Positions 52,622-62,288 of a stretch of DNA of 64,000 bases are shown piece by piece. Source of the stretch: Streptomyces hyderabadensis (GTDB lineage: Bacteria > Actinomycetota > Actinomycetes > Streptomycetales > Streptomycetaceae). The stretch covers positions 214,014 to 278,013 of the forward strand of contig NZ_JAIOJZ010000002.1 of assembly GCF_020404845.1 (NCBI RefSeq). Reading direction: 5' to 3'. Each line of letters starts with the position of its first letter. Within the stretch, counting starts at the first letter, position 1. The notes below the pieces were generated by a model that saw only the letters and a list, made by a program, of their open reading frames with translations, was not told where the DNA came from and did no database searches. The position numbers and the translations under genes were made by a program.

Positions 52622-54838
52622 ATGTCCGAGACCCCCGAACTCAGCGTCATCGTCCACGGCCCCAACGTCCAGGACCACCTGCCCGCGCTCCTCGACTCCC
52701 TCGACGCCCACCCCCTCGCCGGTGTCGAGGTGATCGTCGCCGCCGTGGGGGACTGGGCACGGGAGACCGCCGAGCGGCACGTCCCCGCGTTCACCGTGCT
52801 GCCCCTGCCGGAGGGCGCCGGTGACGCGGCGGCCCGGGCGGCCGGGGCGGCACGGGCGTCCGGCCGCTGGCTGCACTTCGTCCATGCCAAGGACGGCCTG
52901 CCTCCCGGCGCCCCACGCACGATCGCCGAGCACGTCGCCGGCCTGCCCGACACCGTGGACGTGCTGCTCGTCGACCATGTCCGCAGCTCGTGGCGGGCCT
53001 CGGGCCTGCCCTCCCCCGACGGCCCCCGGCTGGCCCGCGCGGGCCGCGCCGACCTCGCCCTCGACGACCGCGCGGCGCTGCTCCGGCTGACCCCGCTGCT
53101 CGGCAACCGCGTCGTGCGCGCCGCCTTCTGGCGGGCCCGTGAGCGGCTCCTGACCACCGAGGACGAGCCCTTCGCCGCGTACGCCGCGCTGCTGCTCGCC
53201 GGCCGCGTCGCCTGCCTGCCCCACCCGGCGTACGAGGACCGCAGGCTGCGCCCCGAGAGCCTCCCGCCGCCCACCCCGGCCGAGCGGTACGCGCTGGTCG
53301 ACCGCTACGAGGCGCTGCTCGGCCTCACCGCCGACCGGCCCGCCGTCCACGGCGTCCTGTACGACCTGATGGTCCGCGACTGCCTGCGCACCTTCGCCCG
53401 CGCCGGGATGCCGGACGAGGTGGCCCGGGAGTTCTTCCACCGGGCGTCCGTGACCGCCCGGCGCCACCGCCCCGAGGGGCTGCGGCAGCCCGCCGGCCTG
53501 GAAGGGGTGCGCCGCTCGCTCCTCGAAGAGGGCGCCTACGGCAAGTACCGCGCCCTCCAGACCGCCAACCACGCCCGCCGCCGCGTGCGCTCCGCCGCGC
53601 GCACCGGCAGACGCCGGGCCGGCACCCGGCTGCGCGCGCTCCAGTACCGCGCCGCCCTGGCCCGCCCGGTCGACCCGCACCTCGCGGTCTTCTCGGCGTA
53701 CTGGAACCGCGGGGTGGCCTGCAACCCGGCCGCGATCGCCGCCAAGCTCGCGGAACTCGCCCCGGGCGTCCACCCGGTGTGGGTGGTCACGGCGCAGGGC
53801 GCGGCCCTGCTGCCGCCCGGCACCGACCACGTGGTGCCCGGCACCCGCCGCTACTGGGAGGTGCTGGCCCGCGCCAAGTACCTGGTCAACAACGTCAACT
53901 TCCCGGACGCGGTGGTCAAGCGCCCCGGCACCGTCCACCTCCAGACCCACCACGGCACCCCGCTCAAGCGCATGGGCGTGGACCAGCTGCCCTACCCGGC
54001 CGCCGCCCACGGCCTGGACTTCCAGGCCCTCCTGGAGCGCGTCGACAAGTGGGACTTCAGCGTCTCCGCCAACAGCCACTCCACCCGCATGTGGCAAAGG
54101 GCCTACCCCTCCCGCCACACCTCCCTGGACCACGGCTACCCGCGCAACGACGTGTACTACACCGCCGGTCCCGCCGAGGTCCGCGCGGCCCGCGAACGCC
54201 TGGGCATAGCCCCCGGCCGCAGGGCGGTCCTCTACGCGCCGACCCACCGCGACTACGAGGCCGGCTGGACCCCGCGCCTCGACCTCGCCGCCCTCGCCGA
54301 CCGACTCGGCGAGGACACGGTCCTGCTGGTGCGCGCCCACTACTTCTACGACAGCGCCGCCCCCGCCTCGGCGCCGCTGGCGGGCCTGCGCCGCACCGGC
54401 CGCCTCGTCGACGTCTCCTCCTACGAACCCGTCGAGGAACTCTGCCTGGCCGCCGACGCGCTGGTCACCGACTACTCGTCGATCATGTTCGACTACGCCA
54501 ACCTGGACCGCCCGATCGTCATCCACGCCGACGACTGGGAGACGTACCGCACCACCCGCGGCGTCTACTTCGACCTGATGGCCGAGGCCCCCGGCCCGGT
54601 CGCCCGCACCCAGGCGGAGCTGACCGAGATCCTCACCACCGACGCCTGGCACGACGAGCGCGCGGCGAAGGCGCGGGCCGCCTTCCGGCGCCGGTTCTGC
54701 GAGTACGACGACGGCCGCGCCGCCGAGCGCGTCGTACGCCGGGTCTTCCTCGGCGAGGACGAGCGGACCCTGCCCCCGGTCCTGCCGGTCGAGGACCGCA
54801 CCCCGGCCCCGAGCCCCGAGGAGGCCTGCGCGTCATGA
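52622..54838 (+). CDS. TagF-like polymerase with degenerate GT-A domain
   Basis: A 738-residue protein. Residues 1-about 320 resemble the GT2 module of the other three fusions but have lost its catalytic acids: LSVIVHGPN, VIVAAVGDWA in place of VDD, and HFVHAKDG in place of the DxD. The TagF half is intact, with QTHHGTPLK (His444), LYAPTHRDYEA, RAHYFYD and TDYSSIMFDYANLDRP. It should be an active polyol-phosphate polymerase near the membrane. As I recall, the S. coelicolor homologue SCO2997 interacts with the spore-wall synthesising complex. ATG at 52622 follows the ABC exporter by 129 bp. The stop overlaps the next gene (ATGA). Confidence 0.9.
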   Translation: MSETPELSVIVHGPNVQDHLPALLDSLDAHPLAGVEVIVAAVGDWARETAERHVPAFTVLPLPEGAGDAAARAAGAARASGRWLHFVHAKDGLPPGAPRTIAEHVAGLPDTVDVLLVDHVRSSWRASGLPSPDGPRLARAGRADLALDDRAALLRLTPLLGNRVVRAAFWRARERLLTTEDEPFAAYAALLLAGRVACLPHPAYEDRRLRPESLPPPTPAERYALVDRYEALLGLTADRPAVHGVLYDLMVRDCLRTFARAGMPDEVAREFFHRASVTARRHRPEGLRQPAGLEGVRRSLLEEGAYGKYRALQTANHARRRVRSAARTGRRRAGTRLRALQYRAALARPVDPHLAVFSAYWNRGVACNPAAIAAKLAELAPGVHPVWVVTAQGAALLPPGTDHVVPGTRRYWEVLARAKYLVNNVNFPDAVVKRPGTVHLQTHHGTPLKRMGVDQLPYPAAAHGLDFQALLERVDKWDFSVSANSHSTRMWQRAYPSRHTSLDHGYPRNDVYYTAGPAEVRAARERLGIAPGRRAVLYAPTHRDYEAGWTPRLDLAALADRLGEDTVLLVRAHYFYDSAAPASAPLAGLRRTGRLVDVSSYEPVEELCLAADALVTDYSSIMFDYANLDRPIVIHADDWETYRTTRGVYFDLMAEAPGPVARTQAELTEILTTDAWHDERAAKARAAFRRRFCEYDDGRAAERVVRRVFLGEDERTLPPVLPVEDRTPAPSPEEACAS

Positions 54839-56553
54839 GGACCGCCACCACGAGCCCGGCCACCGGCACGCTCGCGCCCCTCTCGTCGAGCACTCCGGAC
54901 GTCACCGTCACCGTCATCGTCTACAACGACGCCGAACGCCTGCCCCGTGCGGTCGCCTCCGTGCTGCGCCAGACCCACGCGAACATCGAGGTCGTCATCA
55001 GCGACGACCACTCGACCGACGCCACCGAGGAGGTGGCCCGCGAACTGGCCGCCCACGACCCGCGGATCGTGTACCTGCGGCTGCCCGAGAACAGCGGCGG
55101 GTGCAGCGCCCCGCGCAACCGCGCCCTGGAGATCGCGCGGGCGCCCTACCTGATGTTCCTGGACAGCGACGACGAACTCCCCGAACGCGCCGTCGAGGTC
55201 CTGCTCGCCGCCCATCGCGAACGCGACCTGGACTTCGCGATGGGCGCCGTGCACCGCATCCGCGTCGACGGCGGACGCCGTACCACCTGGATGCCGCACC
55301 TGGTCGCCGAGCGCCGCACCCTCGACGGCATCGAGGCCGACCCGCGCCTGCTCTTCGAGCACCTCTCCACCAGCAAGATGTACGCCCGTGCCTTCCTCGA
55401 CCGGCACGGCCTGCGCTTCCCCGAGGGCATCCACTACGAGGACCAGCTCTTCTCGGCGCAGGCGTACTGCCTGGCCAAGTCGTTCACCGTCGTCCCCGAG
55501 CCGGTCTACCGCTGGTACATAGCCCCGTACGCCGCTTCCGACACCGCCTCCATCTCCAACCAGCGGCACAAGCTCACCAACGTCCGCGACCGCGTCCACG
55601 TGCAGCGGCTCATCGACGCGTTCCTGGCCGAGAGCGGGCACGAGGGGCTGCGCGAGGACAAGGACTTCAAGTTCCTCAAGCACGACTTCCGGATGTACGC
55701 CGGCGACCTCCCCTACCGGGACGAGGCGTGGCTGTCGGCCTTCGCGGACCTGATGAACCCCTACCTCGACACGCTCGCCGAGGGCGCCTACGCCAGGCTG
55801 CCCCGCGCCGAACGCGTCGTCCTGCGCCTGCTGCGCGACCGGCGCCTGGCCGACGTACGCACGGCGGCCCGCGGCCTCGGCCACGAGGTGGCACCGCGCC
55901 AGGTGACGCCGGACGGGGAGAGCGGCCGCCTGTACTGGGGCGAGGAGGTCCCGGCCTCCCCCGAGTCCCGGCGCGAGCTGGACCTGACGGACCTGGAGCT
56001 GGACACCCGCCCGTTCTTCACCGCCCTGCTCCGGCACGAGATCACGGAGGTCAGGCGCGGCCCCGGTGCGTCGGTCGACCTCACCGTCCGCACCTACGAC
56101 CCCGCTCTGCGCCTCCCCGTCGGTCCCCAGCGCGCGGTGCTCCACCTCTCGCCGGGCCGCCGCAGCCTCACGGTCCCCTTCCGCCTCTCGCCGGTCCGCC
56201 CCGGCCTGTTCGAGGGCCGCGTCCGCCTGGACCTGGCGGCGGCCCGTCTCCCGCTGCACGGCTTCGAGGGCACCCGCCATCCCGTGCTGCGCCTCCGCCA
56301 CCGGGGCCGTACCCACACGGGCATCCTCCTGGCGCCCCTGGACTTCCCGCCGCTCACGGCCCGCGTCCCGCACCGCGCCGGTCTCACCCCCCACCGCGTC
56401 ACCCTCCGCCCGGAGGGCCACAACCCGGGCCGCCTCCAGATCACCTGGCACCCGGTGGGCACGACGGCCACCGTCCTCCGCCCGACGGCCCGCCGCCTGT
56501 CCACCCCCAGAACCCGCCGAGCGGCCCGCCTGATAACCAACATCCTCCGCTGA
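54835..56553 (+). CDS. GT2 glycosyltransferase coupled to TagF-like gene
   Basis: A 572-residue protein. The GT-A domain starts at about 22 (VTVTVIVYNDAERLPRAVAS), with ISDDHSTD, MFLDSDDE and an HYEDQLFS motif as the catalytic base region. After about 340 a beta-rich domain of unknown function follows, ending in a basic C-terminus (ARRLSTPRTRRAARLITN), which could bind membranes. It probably decorates the teichoic-type polymer. Translation is coupled through ATGA (54835-54838), so stoichiometry with the polymerase is built in. Confidence 0.9.
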   Translation: MRTATTSPATGTLAPLSSSTPDVTVTVIVYNDAERLPRAVASVLRQTHANIEVVISDDHSTDATEEVARELAAHDPRIVYLRLPENSGGCSAPRNRALEIARAPYLMFLDSDDELPERAVEVLLAAHRERDLDFAMGAVHRIRVDGGRRTTWMPHLVAERRTLDGIEADPRLLFEHLSTSKMYARAFLDRHGLRFPEGIHYEDQLFSAQAYCLAKSFTVVPEPVYRWYIAPYAASDTASISNQRHKLTNVRDRVHVQRLIDAFLAESGHEGLREDKDFKFLKHDFRMYAGDLPYRDEAWLSAFADLMNPYLDTLAEGAYARLPRAERVVLRLLRDRRLADVRTAARGLGHEVAPRQVTPDGESGRLYWGEEVPASPESRRELDLTDLELDTRPFFTALLRHEITEVRRGPGASVDLTVRTYDPALRLPVGPQRAVLHLSPGRRSLTVPFRLSPVRPGLFEGRVRLDLAAARLPLHGFEGTRHPVLRLRHRGRTHTGILLAPLDFPPLTARVPHRAGLTPHRVTLRPEGHNPGRLQITWHPVGTTATVLRPTARRLSTPRTRRAARLITNILR

Positions 56554-56569
56554 CGCCGCCCGCCCCTAG

Positions 56570-56668
56570 CTGCGGGCAGTCGCGCCGCACCCCGCCGCCA
56601 CTGCCGCCGCCGCTGCGGGCAGTCGCGCCGCACCCCGCCGCCACTGCCGCCGCCGCTGCGGGCAGTCG
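56570..56668. repeat. 43-bp tandem repeat, two copies and a partial third
   Basis: Units start at 56570, 56613 and 56656 with a 43-bp period, and the two complete copies appear identical. The third is cut after 13 bp and merges into a hairpin sequence. Confidence 0.9.
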
Positions 56669-56686
56669 TGCCGCTGGGGCGGCACG
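56667..56686. terminator. Hairpin after the 43-bp repeats
   Basis: CGTGCCGC-TGGG-GCGGCACG is an 8-bp perfect stem, a recurrent intergenic motif of Streptomyces, and would end the exporter/polymerase transcript. Confidence 0.6.
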
Positions 56687-56761
56687 GGTGGGCGCAGCGG
56701 CACCCCGCAACGCCGGGCTGCGTCCCCACCCCCGCCCAGCCCCACCCCGCCGCACACACCA

Positions 56762-56795
56762 AGGCGCCCCGGACCGAACCCGGCCCGGGGCGCCT
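56762..56795. terminator. Bidirectional terminator before gdhB
   Basis: Arms 56762-56772 and 56785-56795 are perfectly complementary over 11 bp with a 12-base loop, between convergent genes. Confidence 0.75.
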
Positions 56796-56825
56796 CACAC
56801 AGCGAGCGGCGCAACACCGCCCCGC

Positions 56826-59800
56826 CTACGAATGCGTCCGCAACAACGTCCGCATCGTCCGCATCGCCACCGACAGATTCGACAGATCGAACTCGTCCGA
56901 CGACCGGATCTCCTCCAGCGTCGTCCGCGCCCGCCCGAGAATCGCCGCGTTCTTCTGCTCCCACGCCTTGAACCGCTGCTCCGGCGTCGACGTGCCGTTC
57001 CCCACCGCCAGGACGTCCGCGGTCAGCGACGCGTGCGCCGAGTACAGGTCCTCACGGATTGCCGCACGGGCCATCGACTGCCAGCGGTCGTTCCGCGGCA
57101 GGTCGCTGATCCGGTCCATCAGCTGGGTGACGCCGAGCCGGTCGGCGAGGTCGTAGTACACCTCGGCGACGTCCAGCGGCTCCTTGCCCATGCGGTCGGC
57201 CACCGACACGATGTCCAGCGTCGCGAAGACCGAGGAGAACCCGGCCACCCGCGTGGCCGGCTCGTCCGGGACCCCGGCGGCGGTCAGCTCGTCGTAGATG
57301 TGCTGGTACCACTCCGCGTCCGCGCCGCGCAGCAGCTTCGGCAGCTGGGACCACACCTGCTCGACCCGCTCGGCGAAGAAGTCCACCGTCTCCGCCAGCT
57401 CCAGCGGCTGCGGCCGGTTGTTGAGCAGCCACCGCGTGCCGCGCTCGACCAGGCGGCGCGAGTGCAGCCGGATCCGGGTCTGGACGGCCGCGTCGACCTT
57501 GGTGTCCAGGGCCTCCACCGCGTCCCACACCGGGGAGGAGCGGAAGATCGCCCGGGCCACGGTCTGTGCCCGCACGATCTCCTCCAGCGACGCGCCGGTC
57601 TCCTCGCGCATCCGGTGCAGATACGTCGTACCGCCCGTGTTGACCGTGTCGTTGACCAGGACCGTCGTCGTGATCTCGCGGCGCAGCGGGTGGCCGTCGA
57701 CCTGTTCGGCGAACTGCTCGCGCAGCGCCGTCGGGAAGTAGGCGTGCAGCAGGCCCTTGAGGTACGGGTCGTCCGGCAGCGAGGTGTGCAGCAGCTCCTC
57801 GGCGACCGTGATCTTCGTGTACGCCAGCAGCACCGCCGTCTCCGGACCGGTCAGGCCGTGTCCGCTGCTCAGCCGCTCCCGGATCTGGCGGTCGGTGGGC
57901 AGGAACTCCAGGGCCCGGTTGAGGTGGCCCTCCCTGACCAGGTGCCGCATGAAGCGCTGCTGGGCGTGGAGCATGTCCTTGGACTGCGCCAGCGCGTTGG
58001 CGATCGCCGTGTTCTGCGCGTAGTTGTTGCGCAGGACCAGCGCGCCGACCTCGTCGGTCATCTGGGCGAGCAGCTTGTTGCGCTGCTTGACGGTCATGTC
58101 GCCGTCCTTGACGAGACCGTTGAGCAGGATCTTGATGTTCACCTCGTGGTCGGAGGTGTCCACGCCCGCGCTGTTGTCGATGGCGTCGGTGTTGATCCGG
58201 CCGCCCTGCAGCGCGAACTCGATCCGGCCCAGCTGGGTCAGGCCCAGGTTGCCGCCCTCGCCGACGACCTGGACCCGCAGGTCCTTGCCGTCGACGCGGA
58301 TGGCGTCGTTGCCCTTGTCGCCGACGTCGGCGTTGGACTCGGTGGACGCCTTGACGTACGTGCCGATGCCGCCGTTCCACAGCAGGTCCACCGGGGAGCT
58401 GAGGATCGCCTTCATCAGCTCGGCCGGGGTCATCTTGGTGACGCCGGACTCGATGCCGAGGGCCTCGCGGACGTGCGCGTTGACCGGGATGGACTTGGCG
58501 CTGCGCGGGAAGATGCCGCCGCCCGCCGAGAGCAGCTCGGTGTTGTAGTCCTCCCAGGAGGAGCGGGGCAGCTCGAACAGCCGGCGGCGCTCGGCGTAGG
58601 AGGTGGCCGCGTCCGGCGTCGGGTCGATGAAGATGTGCCGGTGGTCGAAGGCGGCGACCAGGCGGATGTGCTCGCTGAGCAGCATGCCGTTGCCGAACAC
58701 GTCACCGGACATGTCGCCGATGCCGACCACCGTGAAGTCCTGGGTCTGGGTGTCCACGCCCAGCTCCCGGAAGTGCCGCTTGACGGACTCCCAGGCGCCG
58801 CGGGCGGTGATGCCCATGCCCTTGTGGTCGTAGCCCGCGCTGCCGCCGGAGGCGAAGGCGTCGCCGAGCCAGAAGTTGTACGACTCGGCGACCTCGTTGG
58901 CGATGTCGGAGAACTTCGCGGTGCCCTTGTCGGCGGCGACGACGAGGTAGGTGTCGTCCTCGTCGTGCCGGACGACGTCCGCGGGGTGCACGACCTCGCC
59001 GGCCACCATGTTGTCGGTGATGTCGAGCAGGGCCGAGATGAACGTCTTGTAGCTGGCGATGCCCTCCGCCATCCAGGCGTCGCGGTCGACGCTCGGGTCG
59101 GGCAGCTGCTTGGCGACGAAGCCGCCCTTGGCGCCGACCGGCACGATGACGGTGTTCTTCACCATCTGCGCCTTGACCAGGCCGAGGATCTCGGTGCGGA
59201 AGTCCTCCCGGCGGTCGGACCAGCGCAGACCGCCGCGGGCGACCTTGCCGAAGCGCAGGTGCACGCCCTCGACGCGCGGCGAGTAGACCCAGATCTCGAA
59301 CGCCGGGCGCGGCGCCGGCAGGTCGGGGATGGCCTGCGGGTCGAACTTCATGGAGACGTAGTCGTGCGGCTTGCCGCCCTCCGCCTCCTGGAAGAAGTTC
59401 GTCCGCAGGGTCGCCTTGATGACGGTGAGGAAGGACCGCAGGATCCGGTCCTCGTCGAGGCTGGCGACCTGGTCGAGGGCCGCGTCCACCTCTTCGAGCA
59501 GGGCGTCGACGATCTCCCGCCCGGCGCGCTGCCGCTCCGGCGCCATCCGCGCCTCGAACAGGTTGATGAGCAGGCGCGTGGTGTGGACGTTGTTGCGGAG
59601 GGTGTCCTCCATGTAGTCCTGGCTGAACGTCGAGCCCGCCTGCCGCAGGTACTTGGCGTACGCGCGCAGCACCATCGCCTCGCGCCAGGTCAGTCCGGCG
59701 CTGAGCACGAGGGCGTTGAAGCCGTCGTTCTCCGCCTTGCCGGTCCAGGTGGCGGCGAAGGCGTCCTGGACGCGCTCGCGGGCGTCGTCGCCGAGGTAGT

Positions 59801-61787
59801 CGGCGCCGCCGGCCGGGGCCTTGGGCATGCGCAGGCCGAAGTCGTAGATCCAGGCCGTGGTGCGGTCCGCGCAGCGCAGCTCGTAGGGCCGCTCGTCGGT
59901 GACCTCGACGCCGAGCCGGCTGAGCACCGGCAGCACGGCGGACAGGGAGACCGAGCCGCCCTTCTGGTAGATCTTGAAGCGCCGTTCCTCGGGCGCGGCG
60001 CCGACCGGCTCGTACAGGCTCAGCGCGAAGGTCTTCTCCTCGTCGAGCTGCTCCAGGTGGCCGAGGTCGGCGACCGCGGAGCGCGGACCGTGGTCGGCCT
60101 TGTAGCCCTCGGGGAAGGCGGACCCGTAGTGGCGCAGCAGCTCCGCGGCGCGTTCCTCGCCGAACTCGGCGGTCAGCGCCTCGCCGAAGCCGTCGGCCCA
60201 GGAGCGGGCGGCCTCGACCAGTCGGGCCTCGACGCGCTCCTTGTCGGCGTCGGACAGGTGCGGCAGCTCGGTGCCCTGCGGGACCCGGACCACGAAGTGC
60301 AGCCGGGACAGGATCGACTCGGTGTTCCAGGCCGTGAAGTCGACGCTGGTGCCGCCCAGCTCCTCCTTGAGGATGTCGATGATCCGCAGCCGGACACCGG
60401 TGGTGTAGCGGTCGCGGGGGAGGTAGACGAGCGCCGAGTAGTAGCGGCCGTACTCGTCCTGGCGCAGGTAGAGCCGCAGCCGGCGCCGCTCCTGGAGGTA
60501 GAGCACGGAGGTGACGATCGGCTCCAGCTCCTCGACGGACGTCTGGAACATCTCGTCGCGCGGGTACGTCTCCAGGATCTGCAGCAGGTCGCGCCCGTCG
60601 TGGCTGTTGGGCGAGAACCCGGCCCGCTCCAGCACCTCCTCGACCTTGCGCCGCACCACCGGCACCCGGCGGACGGACTCGGTGTAGGCGGCGGAGGAGA
60701 ACAGGCCGAGGAAGCGCCGCTCGCCGACCACGTTGCCGTTCTCGTCGAACTTCTTGACACCGACGTAGTCGAGGTACGAGGGCCGGTGCACGGTGGCCCG
60801 GCTGTTCGCCTTGGTCAGCACCAGCAGGCGGTGCTCGCGGGCCTTGGCCCGGGCGTCGGCGGGCAGCCGCTCGAAGGAGGGGCTGACGGGGTGGCTCTCG
60901 TCGGTCGCGTGGTGCGGGTCGGAGCGCAGGATGCCGAGGCCGGTGCCGGCGACGGCGGCGAGGGAGTCGTCCTCGCGCAGCTCGTACTCGCGGTAGCCGA
61001 GGAAGGTGAAGTGGTCGTCGGCCAGCCAGCGCAGCAGCTCGCGGGCCTCCTCCAGCTCCCGCGCGGGCAGGTCCTCCGGGGTCGCCTCGGTCGACAGCTG
61101 GTCCGCGATGCGGACGGCCGCGTCCCGCATCTTGCCCCAGTCCTCGACGGTCTCGCGGACGTCGTTCAGCACGCGCAGCAGGTCGGCGGTGATCTGCTTG
61201 AGGTCGCCGCGGTCGGTCTCGCGGTCGATCTCGACGTGGATCCAGGACTCGACGTGCGCGTCGTGCGGCAGGTCGGCGGCGGGCGGACCGGCGAGCACCT
61301 CGACGAGCTTGCCCGCGATGTCGCGCCGCACCACGATCTGCGGGTGGACGACGACGTGGATGCCGCGGCCCTGCCGGGTCAGCTCGTTGGTCACGGAGTC
61401 GACGAGGAAGGGCATGTCGTCGGTGACCACCTCGACGACGGAGTGGCTGCACGTCCAGCCGTTCTCCTCGACCGTCGGGGTGTGCACCCGGACGTTCGCC
61501 GTGCCCTGCGGGCGGTTCTCGGCCAGCCGGTAGTGCGAGACGGCGGCACCGAAGACGTCGACCGGGTCGCGGTCGGCGAGGTCCTCCGGGGCGGTGTGCC
61601 GGTAGTAGCGCTGGAGGAACGCGGACACGGATGCGTAGTCCGGGGCGCCGTCCGGGCCGTCCGGGGTGCCCGGAGTTCCCTCGCCCGTCGTCCCGGTCGG
61701 TAGGTGTCCCCCGACCGGGCTGTTCTCAGCTACCCGCGCAGCCCTTTCGAGCAGCTCGGCCTTGGCTTCGTCCAGCTTGGTCTGCAT
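56826..61787 (-). CDS. gdhB: Large NAD-specific glutamate dehydrogenase
   Basis: A 1653-residue, about 180-kDa enzyme of the large GDH class known from S. clavuligerus. It deaminates glutamate to 2-oxoglutarate with NAD. The N-terminal half (1-about 700) carries ACT-like regulatory sections. The catalytic region has GAKGGFVAKQLPDP with the substrate Lys near 880, and a nucleotide motif VVGIGDMSGDVFGNGMLLSE near 1020. A helical C-terminal third follows. ATG at 61787 has GAGGAC just upstream; a frame to 61856 adds 23 doubtful residues. It stands alone with terminators at the 3' end. Long antisense frames over it are GC-bias shadows. Confidence 0.97.
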   Translation of the reverse strand: MQTKLDEAKAELLERAARVAENSPVGGHLPTGTTGEGTPGTPDGPDGAPDYASVSAFLQRYYRHTAPEDLADRDPVDVFGAAVSHYRLAENRPQGTANVRVHTPTVEENGWTCSHSVVEVVTDDMPFLVDSVTNELTRQGRGIHVVVHPQIVVRRDIAGKLVEVLAGPPAADLPHDAHVESWIHVEIDRETDRGDLKQITADLLRVLNDVRETVEDWGKMRDAAVRIADQLSTEATPEDLPARELEEARELLRWLADDHFTFLGYREYELREDDSLAAVAGTGLGILRSDPHHATDESHPVSPSFERLPADARAKAREHRLLVLTKANSRATVHRPSYLDYVGVKKFDENGNVVGERRFLGLFSSAAYTESVRRVPVVRRKVEEVLERAGFSPNSHDGRDLLQILETYPRDEMFQTSVEELEPIVTSVLYLQERRRLRLYLRQDEYGRYYSALVYLPRDRYTTGVRLRIIDILKEELGGTSVDFTAWNTESILSRLHFVVRVPQGTELPHLSDADKERVEARLVEAARSWADGFGEALTAEFGEERAAELLRHYGSAFPEGYKADHGPRSAVADLGHLEQLDEEKTFALSLYEPVGAAPEERRFKIYQKGGSVSLSAVLPVLSRLGVEVTDERPYELRCADRTTAWIYDFGLRMPKAPAGGADYLGDDARERVQDAFAATWTGKAENDGFNALVLSAGLTWREAMVLRAYAKYLRQAGSTFSQDYMEDTLRNNVHTTRLLINLFEARMAPERQRAGREIVDALLEEVDAALDQVASLDEDRILRSFLTVIKATLRTNFFQEAEGGKPHDYVSMKFDPQAIPDLPAPRPAFEIWVYSPRVEGVHLRFGKVARGGLRWSDRREDFRTEILGLVKAQMVKNTVIVPVGAKGGFVAKQLPDPSVDRDAWMAEGIASYKTFISALLDITDNMVAGEVVHPADVVRHDEDDTYLVVAADKGTAKFSDIANEVAESYNFWLGDAFASGGSAGYDHKGMGITARGAWESVKRHFRELGVDTQTQDFTVVGIGDMSGDVFGNGMLLSEHIRLVAAFDHRHIFIDPTPDAATSYAERRRLFELPRSSWEDYNTELLSAGGGIFPRSAKSIPVNAHVREALGIESGVTKMTPAELMKAILSSPVDLLWNGGIGTYVKASTESNADVGDKGNDAIRVDGKDLRVQVVGEGGNLGLTQLGRIEFALQGGRINTDAIDNSAGVDTSDHEVNIKILLNGLVKDGDMTVKQRNKLLAQMTDEVGALVLRNNYAQNTAIANALAQSKDMLHAQQRFMRHLVREGHLNRALEFLPTDRQIRERLSSGHGLTGPETAVLLAYTKITVAEELLHTSLPDDPYLKGLLHAYFPTALREQFAEQVDGHPLRREITTTVLVNDTVNTGGTTYLHRMREETGASLEEIVRAQTVARAIFRSSPVWDAVEALDTKVDAAVQTRIRLHSRRLVERGTRWLLNNRPQPLELAETVDFFAERVEQVWSQLPKLLRGADAEWYQHIYDELTAAGVPDEPATRVAGFSSVFATLDIVSVADRMGKEPLDVAEVYYDLADRLGVTQLMDRISDLPRNDRWQSMARAAIREDLYSAHASLTADVLAVGNGTSTPEQRFKAWEQKNAAILGRARTTLEEIRSSDEFDLSNLSVAMRTMRTLLRTHS

Positions 61788-62288
61788 TGTCCTCTGACTC
61801 CTGTCGCGCGCCGTTGCGTGACGTAGAAGGAAGTACGGTCTCCTGCCTTCCGGCATGACGTCGAGACACGGGGTGTCCGGTCTGCTCCGACGCTATGCCG
61901 CAAGTTGAGAGGAGCGGGGGCATATCGGCCAATGTCGCCGCTCCCACCGGGTGTGACTTCGCTCTCGCCGTCACCGTCCGGGGAGTGCGCGGCGCCGTGC
62001 CGGGGATCTCGGAGGCCCCGTCCCGCCCGCGAGGATCAGCGACCGCCGCCCGGCCACGGATGTCGTCCGTGTGTGCCGGGCGCAGGGCAGGGGCACCAGT
62101 GCCCCCGCGAGCTATCGCGCTGATCACGCCCACAAGGCTATCGCCCCCCACGGGCTCCCCGTCATGAGCCGCATGTGTACAAAACCGGGCCCACAACTTG
62201 GACGTTCCGCACAGCGACGGCCGGGTACCTGACCCGGAGTGCGCGCCGGGCGCGAGGACCGGCACGGCTTCCGTACCGGACGGCACCG
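61788..62288. other. Long gap upstream of gdhB
   Basis: About 500 bp with no confident gene. On the minus strand there is a 16-codon ATG frame near 62174-62124 and a longer frame beginning at a GTG near 62124 that reads in part AKSHPVGAATLADMPP before running into gdhB out of frame. Neither shows a recognisable family or a ribosome site. A promoter-like pair lies at 62183-62208. Confidence 0.5.
62183..62208 (-). promoter_or_regulatory. SigR/ECF-like promoter candidate upstream of gdhB
   Basis: On the minus strand GGAAC (62208-62204), 18 bases, then GTT (62185-62183). SigR promoters have the form GGAAT-N18/19-GTT. The fit is one mismatch with exact spacing. The leader to gdhB would be about 390 bases. 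Confidence 0.35.

Noticed and set aside
55101..61703. A 2200-codon open frame on the plus strand over gdhB
   Set aside because: It is antisense to the well-conserved glutamate dehydrogenase, has no start context and reads as Arg/Gly/Val-rich noise, as high GC codon bias produces.
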